Assembly: GCA_028278085.1 (NCBI GenBank)
Contig: JANQFB010000333.1
Location: 1 to 45,374 of the forward strand
Source of the DNA: Chitinophagales bacterium
GTDB lineage: Bacteria; Bacteroidota; Bacteroidia; Chitinophagales; JANQFB01
Reading direction: 5' to 3'
Length of the DNA: 45,374 bases
How positions within the stretch are numbered: the first letter of the stretch is position 1; each line of letters starts with the position of its first letter. This document shows positions 22,531 through 30,819 of the stretch, in pieces. Position numbers and translations under genes: made by a program. The notes beneath the pieces were generated by a model. The model was not told the DNA's origin, did no database searches, and saw only the letters and a list, made by a program, of their open reading frames with translations.

Positions 22531-24894
22531 TTACCGCGAGGTCAGGATCTCAAATCCATAAGCCGGCAGGGTTAAATTCACCGATCCTTCGTTGATTGTC
22601 GATTCGGTGCCGAATTGTGCCGTTAACGGGCTTCCGGCAAAACGTGCGGGCAGTAGGAATTCCACCGGCATGGGCTCGGGGGACTTATTAAAGGCCACCA
22701 CGCAGATCCGGTCAAAATATGTCCGGCAATAGACCATCGATAACGGCCGCATCCGGATCCACTCAAAATCCCCGTAAAGCAAGGCCATGTTTTCCTTCCG
22801 GATCCGGATCAGTTTCCGGGCAGTTTCGCGAGTCTTGTTTTCCATCGGTTTGAGATCCCCGAATTGCATCGGCCTCCGGTTGTCCGGATCACCGGCGCCA
22901 GGCATACCGAATTCGTCACCATAATAGATCACCGGTACACCCGGAATAGTTAGCATAAAGGCTGTTAACGCCGAAAGTTTGGCATAGCCGGCCTCATCGA
23001 CAACCTGTATATCCCGGTTCCAGCCGGCTTTTTTATCATCTTCCGCAAAGGTCATACCCCCTCCGGCAAAGGATATAAACCGGGGGATGTCATGATTTCC
23101 GGTGATATTGCCCATCAGGTGATGATAACCGTACCAATCGAGAGATTCCCGGAGGGAACGGGCAAGGTCCGGGAAAGTGCTGTTATCCGAAGCAAAAGCG
23201 GTACGAGCATCGAAATATAAGTTAAAATCGAACTGGCCGTCCATCTGGCCGCTTCCGACATAGCTGCCGATCAACTCACGACTGCCGAAGGTTTCTCCGA
23301 TCTGGAATACCGGACGGTTCTCCGTAACGATGACCTCCTTTTTGAGTTTCAGGGTGAGGGCCCGCCAGAAAGTTTCCGGGATATGCTTGGTGGCATCATG
23401 GCGGAAGCCGTCGAGGCCGAAATGCTTGATCCAGAATAGCGCGGAATCCACTTGGGTTTCGATAACCTCGGGACGCGAAAAATCCAGGCTCGGCAAGAAG
23501 GTATCGAACCAGGTGGTTAATCGTTCTTCCTCCCAGATCCGGATGTTTTTCCGGCCATCAGGCAGATCGAGCGTGGTAGCCCATTCCGGATGTCGGCGGA
23601 AGATGGGATGATCCTCATGGACATGATTCGCCACAAAATCCAGGATGAGGTTCAGGTCCTGATCATGTGCGGTCCGGGTGAGGGTAAGCAGATCCTGGTT
23701 ACTGCCAAACCGGTGATCAACCCTGGATGAGGAGATGGGCCAGTAACCATGATAACCCGAATATTTCCGGTGCGGCGCCGGGAATTCCGTGTAGGCCTTC
23801 AGGGGGTTTTGGGTCAAAGGTGATACCCAAATGGTATTGATCCCTAATTCCCGGAAAAAGCCCTCCTCGATCTTTTGGGTGATACCGGCCAGATCACCGC
23901 CCCAATAATTCGCCTTTTCATGCACCTCCGGATCTTGTACCGGATCATCCAAAGTCTTATCCCCATTATGAAAGCGGTCGATCAACAGAAAATAGAGGAT
24001 GGCCGAAGCCTTGTCATGCCGGGTTAAGGTCGAGGGATCGCGGATCGCCTGTCCGTTTTCCAGGGGAATGAGCAGATCATTCCCAAAACCATGGCTATTA
24101 TGGGCAAATACCCGGATGAATGACCGCCCGATCTGTTTGGCGGCTGCCGGAATATCCAGGCTAATACCTTTTTCAGGGCTGATGCGTACATTTAGCCGGC
24201 TATTGTTCCAGAAAGCGAAAATCGCCTCGGCCGTGAGCTCCTGTCCTAAAATAATCGTCTGCCCGGCTGCTGAGCTGGTAAATAACCTGGGGGCCTTATC
24301 TTCCGAACCGGCGCTCAATACCAGCGAAGAGTTGAACCCACCGATATTATTATCCACGGAATCCGGATTGCCCGGATCGAGCATCCACGTGCCATCCACA
24401 ACCAATTGGTATTGATAGGCACCGGGGTTCAGCTCCAGCATGGCTTGCCATTTTCCGTCGATCAAACGCATGGGGGTCCGGGCGGGATCCCAATCGTTCA
24501 AAGATCCGGCAACGCTAACCGATCGATAGGAATTCCCGGCAGGATCGAATACGAGGGTATGCCTGATCTTTCTCGATCTTTTTAACAGGATGGATGCCGC
24601 CTGCCCCTTGATCCACAGCTTGAGATCGAGTAAGGGAGGGATATCCTGTTCCACCACCAGGGTCAACAATTGTTTATCCGGGCTCCATGACGATCGCAGC
24701 CCGCCGGGAATATCCAGGCTGTCGATCTTATCGACTTCCGGCACAAAATCTTGCATCCAAAGGATAGTGGTGTCCGGCTGCAGGCTAACCGGCATGATCA
24801 GGCCCGGTATCGCATGGATCGGTGCGGGTGAATGGCTCTGCTGACAGGCCCAAAACCCGCCAAGGATGATAAGAAGGAATTGCTTTTTGATCAT
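22531..24894 (-). CDS. GH13 alpha-amylase/neopullulanase-like enzyme, lipoprotein candidate
   Basis: 787 residues. There is an N-terminal signal with a possible lipobox cysteine (FLLIILGGFWACQQ, Cys17; the box is not ideal). A starch-binding E-set/CBM48-like module lies at about 110-195 (VSVAGSLNDWDPARTPM ... YQYQLVVDGTWMLDP). The GH13 barrel spans about 295-700 with the nucleophile Asp500 (GLDGFRHD), the acid/base Glu534 (FQIGETFG) and the stabiliser Asp602 (GNITGNHD), and a C-terminal beta-domain closes the protein. It should hydrolyse alpha-1,4-glucans at the cell surface or in the periplasm. It is the last gene of a four-gene operon, 13 bp after the second GH13 gene. There is no SusC/SusD pair next to it. 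Confidence 0.9.
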   Translation of the reverse strand: MIKKQFLLIILGGFWACQQSHSPAPIHAIPGLIMPVSLQPDTTILWMQDFVPEVDKIDSLDIPGGLRSSWSPDKQLLTLVVEQDIPPLLDLKLWIKGQAASILLKRSRKIRHTLVFDPAGNSYRSVSVAGSLNDWDPARTPMRLIDGKWQAMLELNPGAYQYQLVVDGTWMLDPGNPDSVDNNIGGFNSSLVLSAGSEDKAPRLFTSSAAGQTIILGQELTAEAIFAFWNNSRLNVRISPEKGISLDIPAAAKQIGRSFIRVFAHNSHGFGNDLLIPLENGQAIRDPSTLTRHDKASAILYFLLIDRFHNGDKTLDDPVQDPEVHEKANYWGGDLAGITQKIEEGFFRELGINTIWVSPLTQNPLKAYTEFPAPHRKYSGYHGYWPISSSRVDHRFGSNQDLLTLTRTAHDQDLNLILDFVANHVHEDHPIFRRHPEWATTLDLPDGRKNIRIWEEERLTTWFDTFLPSLDFSRPEVIETQVDSALFWIKHFGLDGFRHDATKHIPETFWRALTLKLKKEVIVTENRPVFQIGETFGSRELIGSYVGSGQMDGQFDFNLYFDARTAFASDNSTFPDLARSLRESLDWYGYHHLMGNITGNHDIPRFISFAGGGMTFAEDDKKAGWNRDIQVVDEAGYAKLSALTAFMLTIPGVPVIYYGDEFGMPGAGDPDNRRPMQFGDLKPMENKTRETARKLIRIRKENMALLYGDFEWIRMRPLSMVYCRTYFDRICVVAFNKSPEPMPVEFLLPARFAGSPLTAQFGTESTINEGSVNLTLPAYGFEILTSR

Positions 24895-24907
24895 AGCCGA
24901 TCTTGGT

Positions 24908-26320
24908 TTAATTGTAGCAAACGATATAGGCCCATGGCCCCAGGTTCAGCCTGGTTTCCGGATGAATGGCCATTTGTGTACCGGTGAAAAGCTCCTGGTA
25001 TTTACCTTCATAACCTTTGGTCTGCAGGGAAACATCTATGCGGTCCTTCGTCAGGTTCAGCAATACCAATACCTTTTTTTCGTGTTTTTGCCGGATAAAG
25101 GCAAACACCGATTCGTCGTCCGAGCTTTTGATCCGTTGGATATCGCCACCATATGATCCGTTCCACATGACCCGGTGCTCTTTTTTGAAAGCCAGCAATT
25201 TCTTGAAAAAATCTGCCATTGGATGGTCCTGCCAATCGATGGGATCTTTTTCGAAAAATTTCAACCTTTTCGGAAGCCCGGCTTCCTGGCCACTATAAAC
25301 CAGGGGCATCCCCGGCAGGGTATGGGTCATTACGGCAAATGCTTTATAGCCCTCCCCGTATCGCTCATATACTGTTCCGTTCCAGGAGTTTTCGTCATGA
25401 TTGGTGGTAAAATACATCCGGTAATCTTTTTTATTGTATTGCTCTTTTTCCTCTTCCAGGTATCGATCGAGTTCCAGCGCCGATCCTTTGCCTTTGGCAA
25501 TTCTATTCATCAAATGCATCATCCGCCAGGTATAGGTCATATCGAAGGCTTTATGATGTAAATTCGGGGATTCTCCTTCGGCCAGCATAAAAACGGGTTT
25601 GATCTTATCCAGGGCCTTCCGGGCCTTATTCCAGAACGCTACCGGCACCATTTCCGCCACGTCACAGCGAAATCCATCGACGTCATACTCCCGGACCCAG
25701 TACGACATGGCATCGATCATATAATCCTGCAAAGCGGGCTTACTGTAGTCCAGGTCGATAACGTCGGACCAATCGGCTACGGGCGGAATAAAATTTCCCA
25801 GGGAATCTTTGGTATACCAGTCCGGATGATCTTTGGTGAGCGGATTATCCCAGGCGGTATGGTTGGCTACCCAATCCAGGATGACGTACATGCCTTGTTC
25901 ATGGATCTGATCCACCAATTGACGGAAATCCGCCCCGGTGCCATGCTCCGGGTTGACGCCCTTATAATCGCGGACCGCATAATAACTGCCTAGGGTCCCT
26001 TTACGCTGCTCATTACCGATCGGGAAGATCGGCATTAACCAAATTATGTCCACTCCCAGCGCTTTTAAACGGGGAAGATGTTCGGCAAAAGCGGAAAAGC
26101 TGCCCGAAGCGCTGTACTGCCGGAGGTTTACCTCGTAAATGCTCAGGTTTTTCGACCAATCGGGTGGTGTTTTGTTGACCGATGGTACTTCCTGGTAAAC
26201 AGGCGGCGGTTCGGATTCGGATTTTTTAATGAACTCACAGCCGGCCAGCAATAGCCAGGAAGAAAGGATCAAAAGCAGTGGGAATGCCGTCCATAATTTT
26301 GAAGAATTGTGTTTAGTCAT
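24908..26320 (-). CDS. GH13 alpha-amylase-family lipoprotein
   Basis: 470 residues. A clear lipoprotein signal is present (LLLILSSWLLLAGCEF, lipid cysteine at 28). The GH13 catalytic machinery is complete: the first conserved region DWVANH (149-154), nucleophile Asp220 (DVDGFRCD), acid/base Glu248 (FMLAEGE) and Asp309 (FTTNHDE). A short C-terminal beta-sheet domain closes the protein. It has no separate starch-binding module, unlike its operon neighbour, so the two probably divide work on long versus short alpha-glucans. It is 42 bp downstream of the GH31 gene and 13 bp upstream of the larger GH13 gene. It probably acts in the periplasm or on the outer membrane. Confidence 0.92.
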   Translation of the reverse strand: MTKHNSSKLWTAFPLLLILSSWLLLAGCEFIKKSESEPPPVYQEVPSVNKTPPDWSKNLSIYEVNLRQYSASGSFSAFAEHLPRLKALGVDIIWLMPIFPIGNEQRKGTLGSYYAVRDYKGVNPEHGTGADFRQLVDQIHEQGMYVILDWVANHTAWDNPLTKDHPDWYTKDSLGNFIPPVADWSDVIDLDYSKPALQDYMIDAMSYWVREYDVDGFRCDVAEMVPVAFWNKARKALDKIKPVFMLAEGESPNLHHKAFDMTYTWRMMHLMNRIAKGKGSALELDRYLEEEKEQYNKKDYRMYFTTNHDENSWNGTVYERYGEGYKAFAVMTHTLPGMPLVYSGQEAGLPKRLKFFEKDPIDWQDHPMADFFKKLLAFKKEHRVMWNGSYGGDIQRIKSSDDESVFAFIRQKHEKKVLVLLNLTKDRIDVSLQTKGYEGKYQELFTGTQMAIHPETRLNLGPWAYIVCYN

Positions 26321-26362
26321 AAATGCCGGTTTTCAGGTAATATAATGAATGAAAGTATCTTT

Positions 26363-28795
26363 TCAGGAAGTCCAGGATAATACGATCTCCCTATCGGAAT
26401 TAGCTATCTGTAGATAGCCGACAGCTTTGATAGACATGTCACTGGCAGCAGGATGCCCCAGGGGATCGACCTCGGGCAAGGCTTCGGTAAACCGGAAGGA
26501 TCCGGTTTCCACACCGACCGATGTTCCGTTGACCCGGATCGTTTTCATAGCCGGGAATCCGTGCAAAATCACCCTGATCGCAGTAAAATGAGAAGGATAG
26601 CTGCCGCTGCACGCTCCGATCACCATTTGTTGCAGGTCAGGATCATAGCGGAAAGATCTTTGACAAAATTGTCCATTTTCATAAGCATATGAATGCCCGT
26701 CGTCTTCATAATAATCGAATGTTTCAGGGGTTTTGCCGTGATAGATATGCAGATCCATTACCGGTTCCGGTTTATCCTGCAAACTGGCCACGGCCGCTTG
26801 CATGGGCAAACAGCTTCCGGCCCGTACAAACAATGGTAATTTTTCCGGCGGACAATTGACGGCCGCCACCTGCTTGCCGGCGTATTTCCGGTCGGTGAAA
26901 AGATCATACCAGTCACCTTCGGGTAAATAAACAAGACAGATCTTTTCCGTACTGGCTACCGGGCAAACCAAAATCGAGGGACCATACAAGTACTGCTGCT
27001 GAAAAGCCGGCTCAAAAATAGTATCATCGGAAGCATAATCGAAGGCCAGGGACCTGGCTACGGGTAAACCGCTCACGGAAGCCTCATAAAAAAGGCTGTA
27101 CAGATAGGGCATTAACCGGTACCTTAATTTGATATAGTTCCTGGCGATCGCTTCGACGGTTTCTCCGAAGGCCCAGGGTTCGGCGCTTTTGGAATTGATC
27201 ATGGAATGCCCCCGGAAAAAAGGACAAAAGGCACCGATGGATATCCAACGGGCAAATAATTCAGGGCTGGGATCTCCGACAAAACCACCGACATCATAGC
27301 CGGCATTGGCAATACCTGTCAAACCCAGGCTATTGACCAGGCGGACGCCGGCAAGCATATGCTCATCCGATGCCACATTATCACCTGTCCAAACGGCTGC
27401 ATATCGCTGTATGCCGCTGAAGCCTGCCCGCGTGAGGATAAAGGGCCTTTGATCACCGGCATGTTTAAGGGCTCCCTCATAGCTGCTCCTGGCCATTTGC
27501 AGGCCATAGATATTCCTGGCTTTTTTATGGGTAGCTCGTTGACCGTCGTAGTCAAATTCGATCAGGTCGGGCATATGCTGGCCCCAGTTGGCCGGCTCGT
27601 TCATATCATTCCAAAATCCCTTGATGCCTTTGTCGGTATAATAGGTTAGCTGATCACCCCACCACTCACGGGTTTTGGCCTGGGTAAAATCGGGGAAATG
27701 GCTCCAACCGGGCCAAACTTGGGCCGTGTAGGGTTCGCCATCGGGATATTTGACGAAATGATCCGCTGCCAGGCCATCGTCGTAAGGAGGATAACCCTTT
27801 TCCTTTTTAATGCCCGGATCGAGGATAAGGGTTACCTCAAATCCCATGGCCTTCAATTCCTTTACCAGTTCTTCCGGCTGTGAAAACCTTTCGGGATCAA
27901 AGGTGAATACCTTGTATTGATCCATATAATGAATATCCAGGTAGATCACATCCGCCGGAATATCCTTTTCCCGGAATTGCCGGGCGATAGACATCACTGC
28001 TGTGTCCGGGTAATAGCTGTACCGGCATTGGTGGTAACCCAGGCTCCACAAAGGTGGCAGCGGCATCCGTCCGGTCAGCACGGTATAGTCCGAAACAATG
28101 CCGGCAATCGTTTCATGATGGATAAAATAATAATCCATCGGGCCATCGGCCGCCGAAAAATAGGCAAAGCGGTCGTTGGAAGCCCCGAAATTAAAAACCG
28201 TTTGATGGCTGTTGTCCAGGTATATGCCATAGGCCAGCCCCTGTCGAAGACCGATATAAAAGGGGGTGGATAAATATAAAGGATCCGCATCGGCGGGGTA
28301 GGCAAAATGATCCGTATTCCAGTTGATGTATGCCTCGCCTCTCCGGTCGAGGTTGCCGGTTTTTTCTCCCAGGCCAATAAACCTTTCCTGGTCCTGCAAC
28401 GTTTTGTAGCAGGTGACCTCATCTCCGATCCAGGATATCCCGAATGCCTCATCATCGGCATTGAGCAATTCCCCGGAAGTGGTATAAAACCGAATACGCA
28501 GGGGCGTTTTTTGCACGACCACCTTCAACCGGCCGGTGGTCAGTTCGATCTGCCGCTCGTTTTCCGAATGCCGGAAGTCTACAACTCCTGCAGCGGCTGT
28601 CACCGCATAGGAAAAATCGCCGAAAGTCAGACCCTTTTTCCAGGCCTTGCACCGGACGATACCAGCCGCAATCAGCTCCAGGGATACAAAAGCTCCGGCC
28701 GTTTCGAGCTTAAAACCGCGGCTGCCAGCTTCAGCAGCGATAAGGTTACCGATACCTTGATGGCTGTGGTAAAAACCGGCTTTATCGTTTTGCAT
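26363..28795 (-). CDS. GH31 alpha-glucosidase
   Basis: 810 residues. A longer frame opens at TTG 28816; ATG 28795 is preferred. It has an N-terminal beta-sandwich (to about 240), a GH31 barrel with nucleophile Asp397 (GFWNDMNEPANW) and acid/base Asp472 (VWTGDN), and a C-terminal beta domain. The enzyme releases glucose from non-reducing ends of alpha-linked oligosaccharides. No signal peptide is seen (MQNDKAGFYHSHQG), so it should act in the cytoplasm on imported malto-oligosaccharides, in contrast to the two exported GH13 enzymes of the same operon. It lies 40 bp after the kinase gene. The substrate linkage (alpha-1,4 or other) cannot be fixed from sequence. Confidence 0.92.
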   Translation of the reverse strand: MQNDKAGFYHSHQGIGNLIAAEAGSRGFKLETAGAFVSLELIAAGIVRCKAWKKGLTFGDFSYAVTAAAGVVDFRHSENERQIELTTGRLKVVVQKTPLRIRFYTTSGELLNADDEAFGISWIGDEVTCYKTLQDQERFIGLGEKTGNLDRRGEAYINWNTDHFAYPADADPLYLSTPFYIGLRQGLAYGIYLDNSHQTVFNFGASNDRFAYFSAADGPMDYYFIHHETIAGIVSDYTVLTGRMPLPPLWSLGYHQCRYSYYPDTAVMSIARQFREKDIPADVIYLDIHYMDQYKVFTFDPERFSQPEELVKELKAMGFEVTLILDPGIKKEKGYPPYDDGLAADHFVKYPDGEPYTAQVWPGWSHFPDFTQAKTREWWGDQLTYYTDKGIKGFWNDMNEPANWGQHMPDLIEFDYDGQRATHKKARNIYGLQMARSSYEGALKHAGDQRPFILTRAGFSGIQRYAAVWTGDNVASDEHMLAGVRLVNSLGLTGIANAGYDVGGFVGDPSPELFARWISIGAFCPFFRGHSMINSKSAEPWAFGETVEAIARNYIKLRYRLMPYLYSLFYEASVSGLPVARSLAFDYASDDTIFEPAFQQQYLYGPSILVCPVASTEKICLVYLPEGDWYDLFTDRKYAGKQVAAVNCPPEKLPLFVRAGSCLPMQAAVASLQDKPEPVMDLHIYHGKTPETFDYYEDDGHSYAYENGQFCQRSFRYDPDLQQMVIGACSGSYPSHFTAIRVILHGFPAMKTIRVNGTSVGVETGSFRFTEALPEVDPLGHPAASDMSIKAVGYLQIANSDREIVLSWTS

Positions 28796-28835
28796 AGAGC
28801 GGAGAAAATGAAACAAGCATTTTTTTCGGTAGGGG

Positions 28836-29693
28836 CTATTCGATCGTCATGAAATATTCCAGGTGATACCGAACCAACCCGTCAATCGGTTTTTTGATAA
28901 TATGGCCCAGGTTCACCTGCAGTTTTGCGGCTGCCGCTCTTAACAGGTTTTCGAAATGGAAGGCCACCGAACCCACAAAATTGGTTTGGATCCGTTCGTA
29001 ATCCTGGTAACAACAGACATGAACTTTCAGGAACTGTTCCATTCCTTCGGAAACCATCTCCACGAATAGCGGCTCATCCCGATGGGCCCCGATGAATTTC
29101 ATAAACGAAGCCAGGTAAACATTGGCATTGGGCTTCATATAAACCTGTTCCATGATGATATCCTTATTCAGCTTAAATTCGGCTTCGAAGGCCGCATGTA
29201 GAGGTGCAGGTAATTGCTTGTATAAATACATGGCCAGCAATTTCTTCCCATAATAGCTGCCGCTTCCTTCATCACCCAGGATATAAGCCAGCGCCGGAAC
29301 TTCTTCATAGATCTCCCGGCCGTCGAAATAACAGGAATTCGATCCCGTTCCCAGGATACAGGCGATCTCCGGAACACCGCAATAGGTGGCATAAGCAGCC
29401 CCATTCAGATCATGGTCGACCAGTATCTCTGCGCCCGGGAAAACTTTCGCCAGGGCTCTGGCAACAATTTCTTTTAACTCCTTGCTCGAACATCCGGCGC
29501 CGTAATAATAGACCTTGCTGACCTGGTTGGCGTATGGCTTCAGCTCGTCATGCCATCGTAAGGTGTTGGCAATTAAGGTTTCATCATGAAAATATGGATT
29601 GAAGCCCATCGAGTGGGTTTGCATGATCATCTCGCCATCCTTCACCAAAGCCCAATCACATTTGGTAGAGCCACTATCAGCTATCAATATCAT
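28836..29693 (-). CDS. BadF/BcrA-type ATPase, N-acetylglucosamine/sugar kinase-like
   Basis: 285 residues of the ASKHA fold. The phosphate-1 motif near the start (LIADSGSTKCDWALV), the central ILGTGSNSCYFDG and ILGDEGSGSYYGKKLL (phosphate-2 and adenosine regions) match the BadF/BadG/BcrA/BcrD ATPase family, which in Bacteroidota is mostly annotated as N-acetylglucosamine kinase-like. It should phosphorylate a free sugar with ATP in the cytoplasm. As the first gene of the glucan operon it may phosphorylate the glucose freed by the GH31 enzyme, although an amino-sugar role is equally possible. A strong promoter lies upstream (29755-29785), and a palindrome at 29836-29852 is shared with the divergent regulator. 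Confidence 0.82.
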   Translation of the reverse strand: MILIADSGSTKCDWALVKDGEMIMQTHSMGFNPYFHDETLIANTLRWHDELKPYANQVSKVYYYGAGCSSKELKEIVARALAKVFPGAEILVDHDLNGAAYATYCGVPEIACILGTGSNSCYFDGREIYEEVPALAYILGDEGSGSYYGKKLLAMYLYKQLPAPLHAAFEAEFKLNKDIIMEQVYMKPNANVYLASFMKFIGAHRDEPLFVEMVSEGMEQFLKVHVCCYQDYERIQTNFVGSVAFHFENLLRAAAAKLQVNLGHIIKKPIDGLVRYHLEYFMTIE

Positions 29694-29754
29694 CTACAAC
29701 GCTTAAGTTTATTTGAATTTAAAATATTTTAATGAATTGCCTGCCCAAAACCGG

Positions 29755-29785
29755 CAAATATAATGCTAATCAGGGGTTTTACCAA
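29755..29785 (-). promoter_or_regulatory. Promoter of the alpha-glucan operon
   Basis: On the minus strand, an exact -7 TATATTTG (29755-29762) lies 20 bp from a -33-like TTGG (29782-29785 region, one or two mismatches from TTTG). Transcription would begin near 29749, giving a leader of about 56 nt with an AT-rich stretch. Confidence 0.5.
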
Positions 29786-29835
29786 GGCATTAGCCATACA
29801 TGTTGGGATAATCACTCGGATAGGAAGGCAAAGTT

Positions 29836-29852
29836 AGTGTTAAAATAACACT
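29836..29852. promoter_or_regulatory. Perfect 17-bp palindrome, candidate operator of the Nudix-type regulator
   Basis: AGTGTTA (29836-29842), AAA, TAACACT (29846-29852) form an exact inverted repeat with a 3-bp spacer. It lies between the divergent promoters of the kinase-led glucan operon and the regulator gene, about 50 bp behind one and 22 bp behind the other. The size and symmetry suit a dimeric winged-helix regulator. Binding by the adjacent NrtR-like protein is inference. Confidence 0.55.
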
Positions 29853-29873
29853 TAGGCAAATGTAAACGACGCA

Positions 29874-29905
29874 TTTTCGGGTTATTTGATCTTTAGCTAT
29901 CTTTG
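29874..29905 (+). promoter_or_regulatory. Promoter of the NrtR-like regulator gene
   Basis: An exact -7 TATCTTTG (29898-29905) lies 20 bp after a -33-like TTTC (29874-29877). Transcription would start near 29911, about 34 nt before the ATG at 29945. Confidence 0.45.
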
Positions 29906-29944
29906 CGGCTTAAAGCCCCTAGGTCATTGCTTTAAAACCTTCCT

Positions 29945-30697
29945 ATGTCAAGCACACCCCAGCTTAATCCGAATGTTTCGGTCGATTGTGTCATTTTCGG
30001 CTTCGATTTTGACGAGCTACGGGTCTTACTGGTGGATAGAAGTATTCCGGAGAGGGCCGGACAGGAAGCTATCCGGGAGCATTTGTTGCTGCCGGGCGAC
30101 CTCATCCGCGACGATGAGAACCTTGACCAGGCAGCCCAACGGGTACTGCATGAACTCACCGGCCTGAAAGACATTTACCTGGAACAATTCAGGGCCTTCG
30201 GTGCACCCGATAGGGCCAGTCAACCCAAGGATGCCGCCTGGCTGAAAGCCATAAGGGCCAAACCCGAGGCAAGGGTGGTAACCGTGGCTTATTATTCCCT
30301 GATCAAATTGGCCGATCTGAGTCCTTCCGCCGGTTCGGCATTTCGGCATGCCACGGTATGGTACCCGATATCTGAGGTTCCGGAATTGGGTTTCGATCAC
30401 AACGAGATCCTCGGCGCAGCCCTGGAAAGCCTTAAAATGAAATTGAGGTTACAACCGATCGGCTTTGAACTGCTGCCTAAAAAGTTCACCCTGGGCCAAT
30501 TACAAAAACTGTATGAATCCATATTGGGATCGGCTATGGATAAGCGGAACTTCCGGCGAAAGATCCTCAACAAGAATATCCTGATCCCTCTTTCCGAGAA
30601 GCAAAAAGGCGTCGCCCACAAACCCGCCCAATATTTCAAATTCGACAAAAAGCGCTACGAGCAGTTAAAATCCGATAATTTCTACTTTGAATTTTAG
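29945..30697 (+). CDS. NrtR/AraR-like regulator with degenerate Nudix domain
   Basis: 250 residues. Residues 10-160 are a Nudix fold, but the Nudix box is broken. Gly51, Glu58 and Arg66 are near their places, yet the segment expected as REUxEExGU reads RVLHELTGL, with Val67 and Leu71 replacing the metal-binding glutamates. Hydrolysis is therefore unlikely. Residues 165-250 form a winged-helix DNA-binding domain (FTLGQLQKLYESILGSAMDKRNFRRKILN ... KGVAHKPAQYFKF), typical of the NrtR family. In Bacteroidota some such proteins sense sugars rather than NAD metabolites. The gene diverges from the glucan operon, with a palindrome between the two promoters, so it probably controls that operon. The effector is unknown. 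Confidence 0.85.
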   Translation: MSSTPQLNPNVSVDCVIFGFDFDELRVLLVDRSIPERAGQEAIREHLLLPGDLIRDDENLDQAAQRVLHELTGLKDIYLEQFRAFGAPDRASQPKDAAWLKAIRAKPEARVVTVAYYSLIKLADLSPSAGSAFRHATVWYPISEVPELGFDHNEILGAALESLKMKLRLQPIGFELLPKKFTLGQLQKLYESILGSAMDKRNFRRKILNKNILIPLSEKQKGVAHKPAQYFKFDKKRYEQLKSDNFYFEF

Positions 30698-30732
30698 CGG
30701 CAAGCTTTTGGAGCACCCGACAATCCGTCCAT

Positions 30733-30776
30733 AAAAAAAAGGCGTTCGCCGGTCTGAGGTCGAACGCCCTTTTTCT
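30733..30776. terminator. Bidirectional Rho-independent terminator
   Basis: GGCGTTCG (30741-30748) pairs perfectly with CGAACGCC (30761-30768). Eight A residues precede the stem (30733-30740) and a T-rich run follows (30770-30776). Each strand thus has a stem followed by T residues, serving both the regulator gene (ends 30697) and the convergent fibre gene (ends 30820). Confidence 0.85.
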
Positions 30777-30819
30777 TCACCAGCATGGCAAAGTCGGCAG
30801 TTATATTTAGGTATTTCCT

